Shown here: in pieces, positions 43,709-54,823 of the stretch
How the letters are laid out: every line of letters starts with the position of its first letter
Numbering within the stretch: position 1 is the first letter of the stretch
Assembly (NCBI RefSeq): GCF_022829365.1
Contig: NZ_JAKSYJ010000206.1
Location: 34,006 to 98,005 of the forward strand
DNA: 64,000 nucleotides
Direction: 5' to 3'
From: Methylobacterium sp. J-077
GTDB lineage: Bacteria; Pseudomonadota; Alphaproteobacteria; Rhizobiales; Beijerinckiaceae
The notes under the pieces: model-generated
Seen by the model: only the letters and a program-made list of their open reading frames with translations
Databases searched by the model: none
What the model was told of the DNA's origin: nothing
Program-made: the position numbers and the translations under genes

Positions 43709-44617
43709 TCAGCCCTTCTTCTTGTCGTCTTGCTTCTTGGCCTTGCCGGCCTTGGCGTCCGGGTCCGATGTGTCGGCTTCGCCGAACAGCAGCGCCCGCG
43801 TCGCCTCGGTCACGTCCGCCTGGCGCATCAGGCTCTCGCCGACCAGCACCACGCCGAGGCCGTGCTGCCGAAGCCGCTCGACATCGGCATGTCCGCCGAT
43901 GCCGCTCTCGGCCACGGCGATCCGATCCTTCGGGATGCCGGGGCCGAGACGGATCGCGGTGTCGAACGAGACCTCGAAGGTCTTCAGGTTGCGGTTGTTG
44001 ATCCCGATCAGGGCGGTGCCGAGCGGCAGGGCCCGCGCCAGCTCGGCCTCGTCGTGGACCTCGACCAGCACGTCCATGCCCAGCTCGTGCGCGGTGGCGA
44101 CCAGAGCCTCGGCCTCGTCGTCGTCGAGGCAAGCCATGATGACGAGGATGCAATCGGCGCCCCAGGCCCGCGCCTCGTAGACCTGGTAGGGCTCGAACAG
44201 AAAGTCCTTGCGCAGCACCGGCAGCCCGCAGGCCGCCCGTGCCTCGGTGAGGTATTCCGGGCGCCCCTGGAACGAGGGCTCGTCGGTGAGCACCGACAGG
44301 CAGGTCGCCCCGCCCGCCTCGTAGGCGGCTGCCAGCATCGCGGGCGCAAAATCCTCCCGGATCAGCCCCTTCGAGGGCGAAGCTTTCTTCACCTCCGCGA
44401 TCAGGGCCGGACGCCCGGCGGCGAGATGGGTCCGGATCGCGGCCGCGAAGCCGCGCACCGGCTCGGCCTGTGCGGCGCGGCGCTCGAGCTTCGCCAGCGG
44501 CACGCGCAGCTTCGCCTCGGCGATCTCACGGCGCTTGTAGGCCTCGATCCGGGCCAGCACGTTGGGCCGCTCGGGCGCGTCCACCTGGGGCGCCGGATCC
44601 TGCGTGAGCGTGCTCAT
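43709..44617 (-). CDS. trpC: indole-3-glycerol-phosphate synthase TrpC
   Basis: A 302-residue TIM-barrel enzyme converting carboxyphenylaminodeoxyribulose phosphate to indole glycerol phosphate. The motifs LIAEVKKASPSKGLI, PVLRKDFLFEPYQV and INNRNLKTFEV are strongly conserved. AGGAGTG precedes the ATG. The last 22 or so residues form a charged, lysine-rich tail ending KAKKQDDKKKG, which is absent from usual TrpC proteins. Start overlaps trpD by 4 bases. Confidence 0.95.
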   Translation of the reverse strand: MSTLTQDPAPQVDAPERPNVLARIEAYKRREIAEAKLRVPLAKLERRAAQAEPVRGFAAAIRTHLAAGRPALIAEVKKASPSKGLIREDFAPAMLAAAYEAGGATCLSVLTDEPSFQGRPEYLTEARAACGLPVLRKDFLFEPYQVYEARAWGADCILVIMACLDDDEAEALVATAHELGMDVLVEVHDEAELARALPLGTALIGINNRNLKTFEVSFDTAIRLGPGIPKDRIAVAESGIGGHADVERLRQHGLGVVLVGESLMRQADVTEATRALLFGEADTSDPDAKAGKAKKQDDKKKG

Positions 44618-45651
44618 CGGCACTCCTGCCCGTTCGAGCGTTCGTTCGAGGCCCGGACCAGGCGGGCGAGGGTCTTTCGCGCCGCCCCGGAATCGACGGC
44701 ATCCTGCGTCCGTGCGAGCCCGTCCGCCAGGGTCGGAACCGCCCCCGCGACGACGAGGGCCGCGCCCGCATTGAGAACGGCGATGTCCCGGTAGGCGTTG
44801 CGCGCCCCGGCGAGCACGGCTTCGAGCGCCCGGGCATTGTCGGCGGGATCGCCGCCGCGCAGGTCTTCCGGTGCCCGTAGGGGCAGGCCCAATTCCTGCG
44901 GCTCGATGGTGAAGCGGGTCAGGCGGCCGTCCTCGAGGGCGACCACACGGGTCGGCCCGGTGACGGTGATCTCGTCGAGGCCGTCCGAGCCGTGGACCGT
45001 CCAGACGCGGCGGCTGCCGAGCTCGGCCAGCACCCGGGTCAGCGGCTCGGCCAGGGCCTCCTGGGCGACGCCGAACAGCTGGTAGGCGACGCCGGCCGGA
45101 TTGCACAGGGGGCCCAGCAGATTGAAGATGGTCCGCACCGGCAGCTCGGAGCGCACCGCCGCCACGTGGCGCATGGCGCCGTGATGGGCCTGCGCGAACA
45201 GGAAGCACAAATTGGCCTCGGCGAGGCACCTGGCCTGGCCCTCGGCATCGAGCCCGAGCTTCACGCCGAGCGCCGCCAGCACGTCGGCGGCGCCGGAGCG
45301 CGACGTCGCGGCGCGGTTGCCGTGCTTGGCCACCGGCACGCCGCAGGCGGCGACCAGTATGGCCGCGAGCGTCGAGACGTTTACGCTGCCGGAATGATCG
45401 CCCCCGGTGCCGACCACGTCGACGGCGTTGTCGGGCGCTGCGATCCGGGTCATGCGCGCGCGCATCGCCTCGGCCGCGCCGACGATTTCCTCGACGGTCT
45501 CGCCGCGCACTTTAAGGGCGGCCAGGAAAGCGCCCGCCTGGACCGGCGTGACCTCGCCGGACAGCAGGTCGTCGAAGGCCGCGCGCGCCTCGGCGCGATC
45601 GAGGGCCAAGCCCCCGGCGACCTTGGCGAGATGGGGTCTGAAACTGTCCAT
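44614..45651 (-). CDS. trpD: anthranilate phosphoribosyltransferase TrpD
   Basis: A 345-residue enzyme that joins anthranilate and PRPP. The PRPP loop VGTGGDHSGSVNVST and the anthranilate site KHGNRAATSRSGAADVLAALG are as expected, and PVRTIFNLLGPLCNPAG follows. The start MDSFRPHLAKVAGG was preferred over an ATG 13 codons earlier that overlaps trpG's end. It overlaps trpC by 4 bases. Confidence 0.95.
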   Translation of the reverse strand: MDSFRPHLAKVAGGLALDRAEARAAFDDLLSGEVTPVQAGAFLAALKVRGETVEEIVGAAEAMRARMTRIAAPDNAVDVVGTGGDHSGSVNVSTLAAILVAACGVPVAKHGNRAATSRSGAADVLAALGVKLGLDAEGQARCLAEANLCFLFAQAHHGAMRHVAAVRSELPVRTIFNLLGPLCNPAGVAYQLFGVAQEALAEPLTRVLAELGSRRVWTVHGSDGLDEITVTGPTRVVALEDGRLTRFTIEPQELGLPLRAPEDLRGGDPADNARALEAVLAGARNAYRDIAVLNAGAALVVAGAVPTLADGLARTQDAVDSGAARKTLARLVRASNERSNGQECR

Positions 45652-45686
45652 GCGCTCTGTCGGAAGGCCGCCCCGGCCGTCCGGCG

Positions 45687-46301
45687 TCAATGCACGTCGG
45701 CAGGGGTCCTGTCACGCGCCGCGTTCCAGGCGGCGGCGAGATCCAGAAAATTCTTCACGATCTCGGTGCCGTGCTGCGACCGGATGCTCTCGGGATGGAA
45801 CTGGACCCCGTGCAGCGGCCGATCGGCGTGCTCCACGCCCATGATCAGGCCGTCGGCTTCCGCGGTGATCCGCAAGGTCTCCGGGCAGCTGGCGCGGTCG
45901 ATGATCAGCGAGTGGTAGCGCGTCGCCTCGAAGCTGTGGTTAAGGCCGCGGAACAGGCCGCTGGCCCTGTGCCGGATGGTCGAGACCTTGCCGTGCAGCG
46001 GCAGCGGCGCCCGGATGACGTCGCCGCCGAAGGCTTGGCCGATCGCCTGGAGACCGAGGCAGACGCCGAAGATCGGGATCTCTTCGGAGAGTTCGCGGAC
46101 CACGTCGAGGCAGATGCCGGCCTCGTTCGGCGTGCAGGGCCCGGGCGAGAGGACGATCGCGTCCGGCGCCTTGGCGCGGATGTCTGCCACCGTCAGCGCA
46201 TCGTTGCGGGCAACCTCGACGGCGCCGCAGAGCGGGCCGATCAGGTGAACCAGATTCCAGGTGAAGGAATCGTAATTGTCGATGACGAGGACGTTGGGCA
46301 T
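45687..46301 (-). CDS. trpG: anthranilate synthase component II (glutamine amidotransferase) TrpG
   Basis: A 204-residue class I glutamine amidotransferase. NYDSFTWNLVHLIG at the start, LSPGPCTPNEAG, the nucleophile Cys in FGVCLGLQA and the HPES dyad at the end are all present. It supplies ammonia to TrpE. Alternative starts at 46322 (211 aa) and 46361 (224 aa) exist; the short MPNVLVIDNY start fits the family best. It lies between trpE and trpD as an unfused subunit. Confidence 0.9.
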   Translation of the reverse strand: MPNVLVIDNYDSFTWNLVHLIGPLCGAVEVARNDALTVADIRAKAPDAIVLSPGPCTPNEAGICLDVVRELSEEIPIFGVCLGLQAIGQAFGGDVIRAPLPLHGKVSTIRHRASGLFRGLNHSFEATRYHSLIIDRASCPETLRITAEADGLIMGVEHADRPLHGVQFHPESIRSQHGTEIVKNFLDLAAAWNAARDRTPADVH

Positions 46302-46364
46302 CGCGGCGGCAGGCTCGGGCATTGTCGCGATGTGAGGCCTCTCACCCGCGGGGTCAACCATGCC

Positions 46365-47885
46365 CTACTGCCCGCGCTTGGCCTGCGCGGCAAACCGCAC
46401 CGCCTCCTCGGCGGCCCGGAACAGCGCCTTGGCCTTGTTGACGCATTCCTGCTGCTCGGAGGCCGGATCGGAATCGTAGACGATGCCGGCGCCGGCCTGG
46501 ACGTGCATCCGCCCGTCCTTCACCAGGGCGGTGCGCAGGACGATGCAGGTATCCATCTCGCCGCGGGCACCGAAATAGCCGATGCAGCCGGCATAGGGCC
46601 CGCGCTTCTCGTGCTCCAGCTCGTCGATGATCTCCATGGCCCGCACCTTCGGGGCGCCCGAGACCGTGCCGGCCGGGAAGCCCGCCGCCAGGGCGTCCAG
46701 GGGATCGTGGCGCGGGTCGAGGTCGCCCTCGACGTTCGAGACGATGTGCATCACCTGGCTGTAGCGCTCGATGAAGAACGAATCCGTCACCCGGACGGTG
46801 CCGATCTTGGAGACCCGGCCGGCATCATTGCGGCCGAGATCGAGCAGCATGAGGTGCTCGGCGCATTCCTTGGGGTCGGCCAGCAACTCGGCGGCGAGCG
46901 CGACGTCCTCGGCCGGGGTCGCGCCCCGGCGGCGCGTTCCCGCGATCGGCCGGACCGTGACCGTGCCCTCACGCACCCGCACCAGGATCTCGGGGGACGA
47001 GCAGACGATCTGGAAGGTCTCGAAATCGAGGTAGCAGAGGAACGGCGCCGGGTTCGTGCGCCGCAGCGACCGGTACAGGCTGTAGGCGGGCAGCGTGAAC
47101 GGCGCCGAGAAGCGCTGAGACAGCACCACCTGGAACACGTCACCGGCGACGATGTACTCCTTGGCCCGGGCCACCATGGCGGCGAAGGCCTCCGGCGTCG
47201 TGTTCGAGACCGGCTCGGGATGCGCCACCGTCGAGAGGTCGACCCGGGCGTCCACCGGAAGCGGTCCCTCGAGGGCTGCCGCCACCCGGTCCATACGCAG
47301 AAGCGCGGCCTCGTAGGCGGCGCGGGCCGTCACGCCGGGCGCCGGGCGCACGGGTGAGATGACGGTGATCTGGTCGCGGATCGAATCGAACACCACCATG
47401 ACGCGCGGACGCATCAGGATCGCGTCGGGCACGCCCAGGGGATCCGGGTTCGGCTCGGGCAGCCGCTCCATGGCACGGACCATGTCGTAGCCGAGATAGC
47501 CGAACAGGCCGGCGGCCATCGGGGGCAGGTCCTGGCCGTCGGATTCGCCGATCGCGCTCTCCGCGATCAGCGCCCGGAGGCTGGCGAGCGGCGCCCGATC
47601 GTCCGGTTCGAACGCGTCGAGATCGGCGCCGCGGGCGATGGCGGGGGCGCCGTCGCGGCAGCGCCAGATCAGGTCCGGGTCGAGCCCGATCATCGAGTAG
47701 CGGCCGCGCACCGCGCCGCCCTCCACCGATTCGAGCAGGAAGGCCGGCCCGGCATGGCGGGCGCGCAGCTTGAGGAACGCCGCGACCGGCGTCTCCAGAT
47801 CGGCCACCAGGCTCAGTTCGACGAGGCTCGGCTGCCCGGCCTCGTAGCGTCCGGCGAAGGCCGCGTAGTCGGGCGCCTCGGCCAT
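46365..47885 (-). CDS. trpE: anthranilate synthase component I TrpE
   Basis: A 506-residue chorismate-utilising enzyme. The feedback site LLES (AFLLESVEGG) and the catalytic CSSPEILVRV, RPIAGTRRRG, DLGRNDAGRV and GSPK-type segments (here TVSGAPKVRAMEIID) mark it as a tryptophan-sensitive TrpE. It begins five bases after the ppiD stop, with GAGGG just upstream of the ATG, so there is no room for a leader-peptide attenuator directly before it. Confidence 0.95.
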   Translation of the reverse strand: MAEAPDYAAFAGRYEAGQPSLVELSLVADLETPVAAFLKLRARHAGPAFLLESVEGGAVRGRYSMIGLDPDLIWRCRDGAPAIARGADLDAFEPDDRAPLASLRALIAESAIGESDGQDLPPMAAGLFGYLGYDMVRAMERLPEPNPDPLGVPDAILMRPRVMVVFDSIRDQITVISPVRPAPGVTARAAYEAALLRMDRVAAALEGPLPVDARVDLSTVAHPEPVSNTTPEAFAAMVARAKEYIVAGDVFQVVLSQRFSAPFTLPAYSLYRSLRRTNPAPFLCYLDFETFQIVCSSPEILVRVREGTVTVRPIAGTRRRGATPAEDVALAAELLADPKECAEHLMLLDLGRNDAGRVSKIGTVRVTDSFFIERYSQVMHIVSNVEGDLDPRHDPLDALAAGFPAGTVSGAPKVRAMEIIDELEHEKRGPYAGCIGYFGARGEMDTCIVLRTALVKDGRMHVQAGAGIVYDSDPASEQQECVNKAKALFRAAEEAVRFAAQAKRGQ

Positions 47886-47890
47886 GGCCC

Positions 47891-49792
47891 TCAATACTCT
47901 CCGCCGATGGCCCGGCGCAGGGCCGTCTGGTCGATCTTCACGCCGGCGTTCTTCTGGACCTCCGAGATGTACTGGGACAGCACGTCGTCGGCCAGCGCGG
48001 CCTGGAAGTTCTTGGTGATGGTCTTGTCGGCCTGGGTGTCGACCACGAAGGCCGGCATCGTCGCGCTCGTGACCTTGAACACCGCCCGGGAATCGCCCGC
48101 AGCGGCGGTGCCGGCCTTGCCGACCGGGGTCGCGAAGATCAGGTTCACGTCGTCGGCGGTGAGCATGTCCTTCGCCTGGTTGCGCGACAGATCCTGCGCC
48201 TCCTGGGTGTTGACGCCGGCCTCCTGGGCGACCGCCTCGATGGTCGCGCCGCCATTGAGCTTGTCCACCAGCTCCCGGCCCTTGGCCTGGAGCCGCTTGG
48301 CGATCTCGGTGGCGGTCCAGCCGGCCTTCACGCCGTCCCGGACCTCGTCCAGGGGCTTGTCGTGCGCGGCATCGATGCCGGTCACGTCGTACCAGACATA
48401 GCCGCCGGACTTCGTGCGCAGCGGCTCGTTGTCGCCGCCGATCTCGGCGCGGAACAGGGCCGGCAGGGTAGTGTCCGGGTCCGGGATGTCGGCGACGCGC
48501 TGCCCGTCGGGGGCCTTGCCCTGGGGATCGACCGCCTTGACGGTCACGAGCTTGAGCCCGCGCTCGGCCGCGATGTCGGCCAGCGGCTTGGCGCCGGCGC
48601 GCTGGTCCTCGATGGCGTCGCGGGTGGTCTCCATGGCGTCGCGGGCGCGGGTGAGCGCGAGGCTCTTGCGGATCTCGCCCTCGACCGCCTCGAACGGCTT
48701 GACCGTGCCCGGCTCGATCTTGGTCACGCGCAGCAGCACCGTGCCGAACCGGCCCTGGACCGGCTGGCTCACGCCGCCCTCGGGCAGCGCGAAGGCGGCA
48801 TCGGCCACGACCGTGTCGAACAATTCGGCCTTGGTCAGCGTGCCGAGCGTCAGGTCGGTGCCGCCGGTGCTGCGCGCCTCGGCGACCGCTTCGAACGTCT
48901 TCGAGCCATCCTCGATCGCCTTGCGGGCAGCTTCCGCGGAGGCCGCGTCCGGGAACACGACCTGCTGGATCGTACGCTTCTCCGGGCTGCCGTAGCGGCC
49001 CTTGTTCAGCTCGTAGGCGGCCTTGGCGTCGGCCTCGCTGATCGCCTCGGGCTTGGCCATCGCCTCGGGATCGACCACCAGCAGGGTGGCGGCGCGGAAC
49101 TCCGGGGCCCTAAAGCCCGACTTGTTGGCCTCGTACCAGGTCTTCAGCTCGTCTTCGGTTGGGGCCGGGATCTCCCCGGCCACGGACGGCGTCAGCATCA
49201 GGTAGGCGGCCGAGCGGCGCTCGGTGGCGTAGCGGTGGACCGCCTCGCGCATCGCCGCGGGCACGTGCAGGTCGGACGAGACCGCCTCGGCCAGTTGCAG
49301 CCGGGCGATCACGGCCCGCTGCTCGCGCACGAACAGGCCCTCGTTCAGGCCGGCCCGCTGAAGGGTCTGATAGAACAGCGCCGGCTCGAACTGGCCTTGC
49401 GCGTTCTGGAAGCTCTTCTCGTCGTGGATCGCCCGGATCACCGAGGCGTCCGGTACGCCGAGGCCGAGATCATGCGTCTTCTGGTCGAGCGCCGCCTCGG
49501 TGATCAACTGCGACATCACCTGCCGGTCGAGGCCGAGCATCCGCGCCTGGTCGGGGGTGAGCGCGCGCTTCAGCTGCGCCTGATAGCGCTGCAGCTGGTT
49601 CTGATAGGCTTGGCGCACCTGCTCGCCGGTGATCGGCGTGCTGCCCACCGTGGCGACGTTGTTGCTGGAGCCGCCGCGGAAGAACTCCTCCACGCCGAAG
49701 ATGCCCACGCCCGCGATCAGCAGCGCGAAGATGATCGTCAAGACGATCTTGCCGAGCCAGTGCTGGCTGGCGTTGCGGATGCCCTGAAGCAT
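47891..49792 (-). CDS. ppiD: PpiD-like periplasmic peptidyl-prolyl isomerase/chaperone
   Basis: A 633-residue membrane-anchored protein: a single TM near residues 15-35 (GKIVLTIIFALLIAGVGIFGV), a SurA N-like chaperone region, and a parvulin-type domain near residues 240-360 (EKRTIQQVVFPDAASAEAA to FGTVLLRVTKIEPG) with partial conservation. It assists folding of outer-membrane and secreted proteins. The trpE gene follows directly; transcription of trpE could come from the ppiD promoter. Divergent from tpiA across 196 bases. Confidence 0.9.
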   Translation of the reverse strand: MLQGIRNASQHWLGKIVLTIIFALLIAGVGIFGVEEFFRGGSSNNVATVGSTPITGEQVRQAYQNQLQRYQAQLKRALTPDQARMLGLDRQVMSQLITEAALDQKTHDLGLGVPDASVIRAIHDEKSFQNAQGQFEPALFYQTLQRAGLNEGLFVREQRAVIARLQLAEAVSSDLHVPAAMREAVHRYATERRSAAYLMLTPSVAGEIPAPTEDELKTWYEANKSGFRAPEFRAATLLVVDPEAMAKPEAISEADAKAAYELNKGRYGSPEKRTIQQVVFPDAASAEAARKAIEDGSKTFEAVAEARSTGGTDLTLGTLTKAELFDTVVADAAFALPEGGVSQPVQGRFGTVLLRVTKIEPGTVKPFEAVEGEIRKSLALTRARDAMETTRDAIEDQRAGAKPLADIAAERGLKLVTVKAVDPQGKAPDGQRVADIPDPDTTLPALFRAEIGGDNEPLRTKSGGYVWYDVTGIDAAHDKPLDEVRDGVKAGWTATEIAKRLQAKGRELVDKLNGGATIEAVAQEAGVNTQEAQDLSRNQAKDMLTADDVNLIFATPVGKAGTAAAGDSRAVFKVTSATMPAFVVDTQADKTITKNFQAALADDVLSQYISEVQKNAGVKIDQTALRRAIGGEY

Positions 49793-49988
49793 GATCTGTG
49801 ATCGGATACCTTCGACACCCGACCCGTTGCCGGGCCGATGCCATCCCTGAAAGGCGACCGCGATAGACCATTCGCGCCCGCAGGCAAAGGCTCAGCCTTT
49901 CGGACGGTTTGCGCGCCCAAGCTCGCTCTGGTAGGCCGCGCCGACCCCGGAAAACCGAGGCGGCGCGGGGTCGAGGCGAGGAATAGGG

Positions 49989-50750
49989 ATGACGCAGACG
50001 GGGCGGAAGCCGCTGGTCGCCGGCAACTGGAAGATGAACGGAACGCGGGCGTCGATCCACGTGGTCGAGGCGATCCGCGACGGTCTCACGCCGGAGCTCG
50101 CCGCCCGCGTCGACGTGCTGATCTGCCCGCCCGCGACCCTGATCGGCTCCTGTGTGGCGGCTACTGCCGGCTCGCCGATCGCCATCGGCGGCCAGAACCT
50201 GCATGCCCGCCCGAGCGGCGCCTTCACCGGGTCGATTTCGGCCGAGATGCTCGCCGATCTCGGCGCCAAATACGTGATCGTCGGCCATTCCGAGCGCCGG
50301 GCCTACCACCACGAGACCGATGACGGCGTCCACGCCAAGGCGCTGGGCGCCCGCCGCGCCGGCCTATGCGGGATCATCTGCGTCGGCGAGACCATCGAGG
50401 AGCGCGAGCAGGGCCGCGCCCTCGACATCGTCCGCGCCCAGCTCGCCATCGGCTTGCCCAAGGGCGCCAAGGCGGCCGACACGGTGATCGCCTACGAGCC
50501 GGTCTGGGCGATCGGCACCGGCCGCACCCCGACGCCCCGGGACATCGCCGAGGTCCACGCCTCGCTGCGGGAGATGCTCGACAAGCTCGTCGGCGACGAG
50601 GCCCACCGGATCCGCATCCTCTACGGCGGCTCGGTGAAGCCCAGCAATGCCCGGGAGCTGATGGCGGTGGAGAATGTCGACGGCGCCCTGGTCGGCGGCG
50701 CCAGCCTCGTGGCCGAGGACTTTTTGGGGATCTGCGCCGCTTACGCATAA
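49989..50750 (+). CDS. tpiA: triosephosphate isomerase
   Basis: A 253-residue TIM. Catalytic Lys in GNWKMNG, His in IVGHSERR, Glu in AYEPVWAIGTG and the phosphate-binding YGGSVKPSNA are all intact. It interconverts dihydroxyacetone phosphate and glyceraldehyde 3-phosphate. Its start ATG at 49989 has a GAGGAATAGGG-like purine stretch upstream. Confidence 0.95.
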   Translation: MTQTGRKPLVAGNWKMNGTRASIHVVEAIRDGLTPELAARVDVLICPPATLIGSCVAATAGSPIAIGGQNLHARPSGAFTGSISAEMLADLGAKYVIVGHSERRAYHHETDDGVHAKALGARRAGLCGIICVGETIEEREQGRALDIVRAQLAIGLPKGAKAADTVIAYEPVWAIGTGRTPTPRDIAEVHASLREMLDKLVGDEAHRIRILYGGSVKPSNARELMAVENVDGALVGGASLVAEDFLGICAAYA

Positions 50751-50824
50751 CGCGCCGGGCTTCTCGGAGCTGTCACACGATCCTGCTTTTAAGGTCGGAA
50801 CGATATCCGACCAAGAAGCCTGAC

Positions 50825-51735
50825 ATGACGATCGACCACGCCTCCGCAGACCCCACGATGGTGGAGATGATCCGCCGCGAGATCCTCGACAGCTACGACG
50901 AGGAGATGGAACTGGGCTTCGAGGACGACCGGCTCGACAGCCTCGAAGGCGGCACCGGATCCGGCCTCGATCGCAGACGCTATTTCCGCGAACTCCTGCG
51001 CCTCCAGCACGAACTGGTGCGGCTCCAGGACTGGGTGCAGCACAGCAAGCTGCGAGTGGTCGTCCTGTTCGAGGGGCGCGATTCGGCCGGAAAGGCGGCG
51101 TGATCAAGCGGATCACCCAGCGCCTGAACCCCCGCGTCTGCCGCGTCGCCGCCTTGCCCGCGCCGAGCGAGCGCGAGCGCACGCAATGGTACTTCCAGCG
51201 CTACGTCACCCACCTGCCGGCCGGCGGCGAGATCGTGCTGTTCGACCGCTCCTGGTACAACCGGGCCGGCGTCGAGCGGGTCATGGGCTTCTGCTCCGAA
51301 GCCGACGTCGAGGAGTTCTTCCGCTCCGTGCCCGAGTTCGAGCGCATGCTGGTGCGCTCAGGGATCGTGCTGCTGAAATACTGGTTCTCGATCACCGACG
51401 AGGAGCAGGCCCTCCGCTTCCACATGCGCATCGCCGACCCGCTGAAGCAGTGGAAGCTCTCGCCGATGGATGTCGAGTCCCGCCGGCGCTGGGAGGATTA
51501 CACCCGCGCCAAGGAAGACATGCTGGCGCGCACCCACATCCCCGAGGCACCCTGGTGGGTGATCGAGGCCGTGGACAAGAAGCGCGCCCGCCTCAACTGC
51601 ATCAGTCACCTGCTCGAACAGATTCCCTACCAGGACGTCGAGCATCCGCCGGTTCATCTGCCCGAGCGGGTGCGCCACGCGGATTACATCCGCACGCCGA
51701 CCCCGCCGGAGATGCTCGTCCCGTCGCGCTACTGA
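50825..51735 (+). pseudogene. ppk2: polyphosphate kinase 2, broken by a single-base deletion at the Walker A motif
   Basis: The first frame reads to LRVVVLFEGRDSAGKAA and stops at 51101-51103; the other frame continues VIKRITQRLNPRVCRVAA and on through VLFDRSWYNRAGVERVMGF and WKLSPMDVESRRRWEDYT to the C-terminus. The family expects EGRDAAGKGGVIKR, so adding one G in the AAAGG stretch near 51094 restores a 303-residue PPK2 exactly. PPK2 enzymes use polyphosphate to phosphorylate nucleotides (or the reverse). As read, the protein would end inside its nucleotide-binding loop and be inactive. The cause could be a genuine mutation or an assembly error; it lies between tpiA and a convergent NTF2-like gene. 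Confidence 0.85.
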
Positions 51736-51751
51736 CCCAATTCACGGCGCG

Positions 51752-52222
51752 TCAGAGCTTGAACGCCTGGCGCGCCATCAGCCGCCAGCGGCCGCCATCC
51801 CGGCGCCACACCTGCAGCACCCCGATATGCACCGGGGAGGTCTTGCCGCCCGCGACGGTCTCGCCGGTGAAGACGTGCCGGACGATCGCGTCGTCGCCGA
51901 TCACCGAGGCCGAGCGGTCCGACAGGGTGATGCTCGGGAAGCGTGAAGCGCCGCTGGTCAGGGCCTCGATGAAGGCTACCTTGTCCTGCACCACGCCACT
52001 GGAATGGCCGTAGCTCAGACCGTCGAGAGTCAGGGCGTCGAGGGCGGCGCCGTCCGCCGCGAGCAGGGCCTTGGTCAGGTTATCGACCGCCGCCTCGACC
52101 GCGGTGCCCTGATCGGAGTCGCCCGGGGCGGCGGCGCGTGCTGGCCTCACGGACATCAGGATCGGCGCGGCGGCGGCGATGGCGAACGCGGCGGCGAGCG
52201 CCGAACGGCGTGAGATGGTCAT
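51752..52222 (-). CDS. exported NTF2-like protein, unrecognised function
   Basis: A 156-residue protein starting with a twin-arginine-type signal (TISRRSALAAAFAIAAAAP) that ends near residue 30. The mature part has the NTF2-like/DUF4440 shape (alternating helices and a curved sheet: LLAADGAALDALTLDGLSYGHSSG, VIGDDAIVRHVFTGET, LQVWRRDGGRWRLMARQAFKL). GGGAGG lies 8 bases before the ATG. Such proteins often bind small ligands or catalyse simple reactions. It is convergent with the PPK2 gene, 16 bases away. Confidence 0.7.
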   Translation of the reverse strand: MTISRRSALAAAFAIAAAAPILMSVRPARAAAPGDSDQGTAVEAAVDNLTKALLAADGAALDALTLDGLSYGHSSGVVQDKVAFIEALTSGASRFPSITLSDRSASVIGDDAIVRHVFTGETVAGGKTSPVHIGVLQVWRRDGGRWRLMARQAFKL

Positions 52223-52485
52223 GGCGGGCCTCCCGGACGGGGCGGCGCGTTCGGTGAGCCGCCCTTCCCGCCCGACAAAGCACGGCAAGCGCCCGGGCGC
52301 GAGGGCTGCGGGGAACAGGGGGTGGCCGATCGTCAAGTTGGCGGCAGCCTGCGAGTGGTGTAAGGCCGGCGCAGATTTGCGACCGGCGCACCAAGTTGAA
52401 TGCTTGGCACCGGTCGCCGCGCGCCCGCCGCCGGACCGGCCTATCAGGACCGGCGCGCGAAGCCGAACGAAATTCCGGAACCCCG

Positions 52486-52887
52486 ATGCAGACCGTCCTG
52501 ATCGTCGTCCACCTCATCATCGTGCTCGCGCTGATCGGCGTCGTGCTGCTGCAGCGCTCCGAGGGCGGCCTCGGGCTCGGCGGCGGCGGCGGCGGTGGCG
52601 TCGCCGGCTTCATGACCGGCCGCGGCCAGGCCAACGCGCTCACCCGCGCCACCGCGATCCTGGCCGCCCTGTTCTTCGCCACCAGCATGCTGCTCGCCGT
52701 GCTGTCGCACCGCACGGCCGCGCCGAAGTCGATCCTCGATACCGGCGCGTCGACCCCCGCGGGCCAGCCGGCCAAGCAGCCCACCGGTGCGGACAACCTG
52801 CTCGACACCCTGCGCCAGCAGCAAGACCGGGCGCCAGCCACCGCTCTGGCCCAGCCGGCGGTACCCGAGGCGCCGCAATCGCGCTGA
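52486..52887 (+). CDS. secG: preprotein translocase subunit SecG
   Basis: A 133-residue SecG. The N-terminal helix MQTVLIVVHLIIVLALIGVVLLQ, the glycine-rich loop GGLGLGGGGGGG and the second helix TAILAALFFATSMLLAVLS are characteristic, followed by a flexible proline/alanine-rich tail. It assists SecYE in protein export. A CGGAA stands before the ATG. It is separated from pyrG by about 250 bases in which I see no gene. Confidence 0.95.
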   Translation: MQTVLIVVHLIIVLALIGVVLLQRSEGGLGLGGGGGGGVAGFMTGRGQANALTRATAILAALFFATSMLLAVLSHRTAAPKSILDTGASTPAGQPAKQPTGADNLLDTLRQQQDRAPATALAQPAVPEAPQSR

Positions 52888-53136
52888 CGTTCTGCGGATC
52901 GACGACGGGCGCGCAGAGCTGATCCGGGCATTCCGGGTCTGCGCCGGATGCGCGTGACATGTGGACCTGGGGGCCGCTAGAGGACGGGCGGTGGGTGAGC
53001 AAGGAGCCGGCGCGTTCGCTCGGCTTCGGACCGACCCGGCAGGCCGTTCCCCGCGCCCGCCCGATCCCCAGACATTTCATCGCCGGCAGGCTTGCCGTTT
53101 GGCAAATGCCTGCGCCTTCTTTATGGACCGAGGCCC

Positions 53137-54765
<1,629 letters not shown>

Positions 54766-54823
54766 GTCCGCGGCTCCGCGCCGCTGCTCGCGCCGTGGGC
54801 CTGAACCCTATATCGGTCGGATC

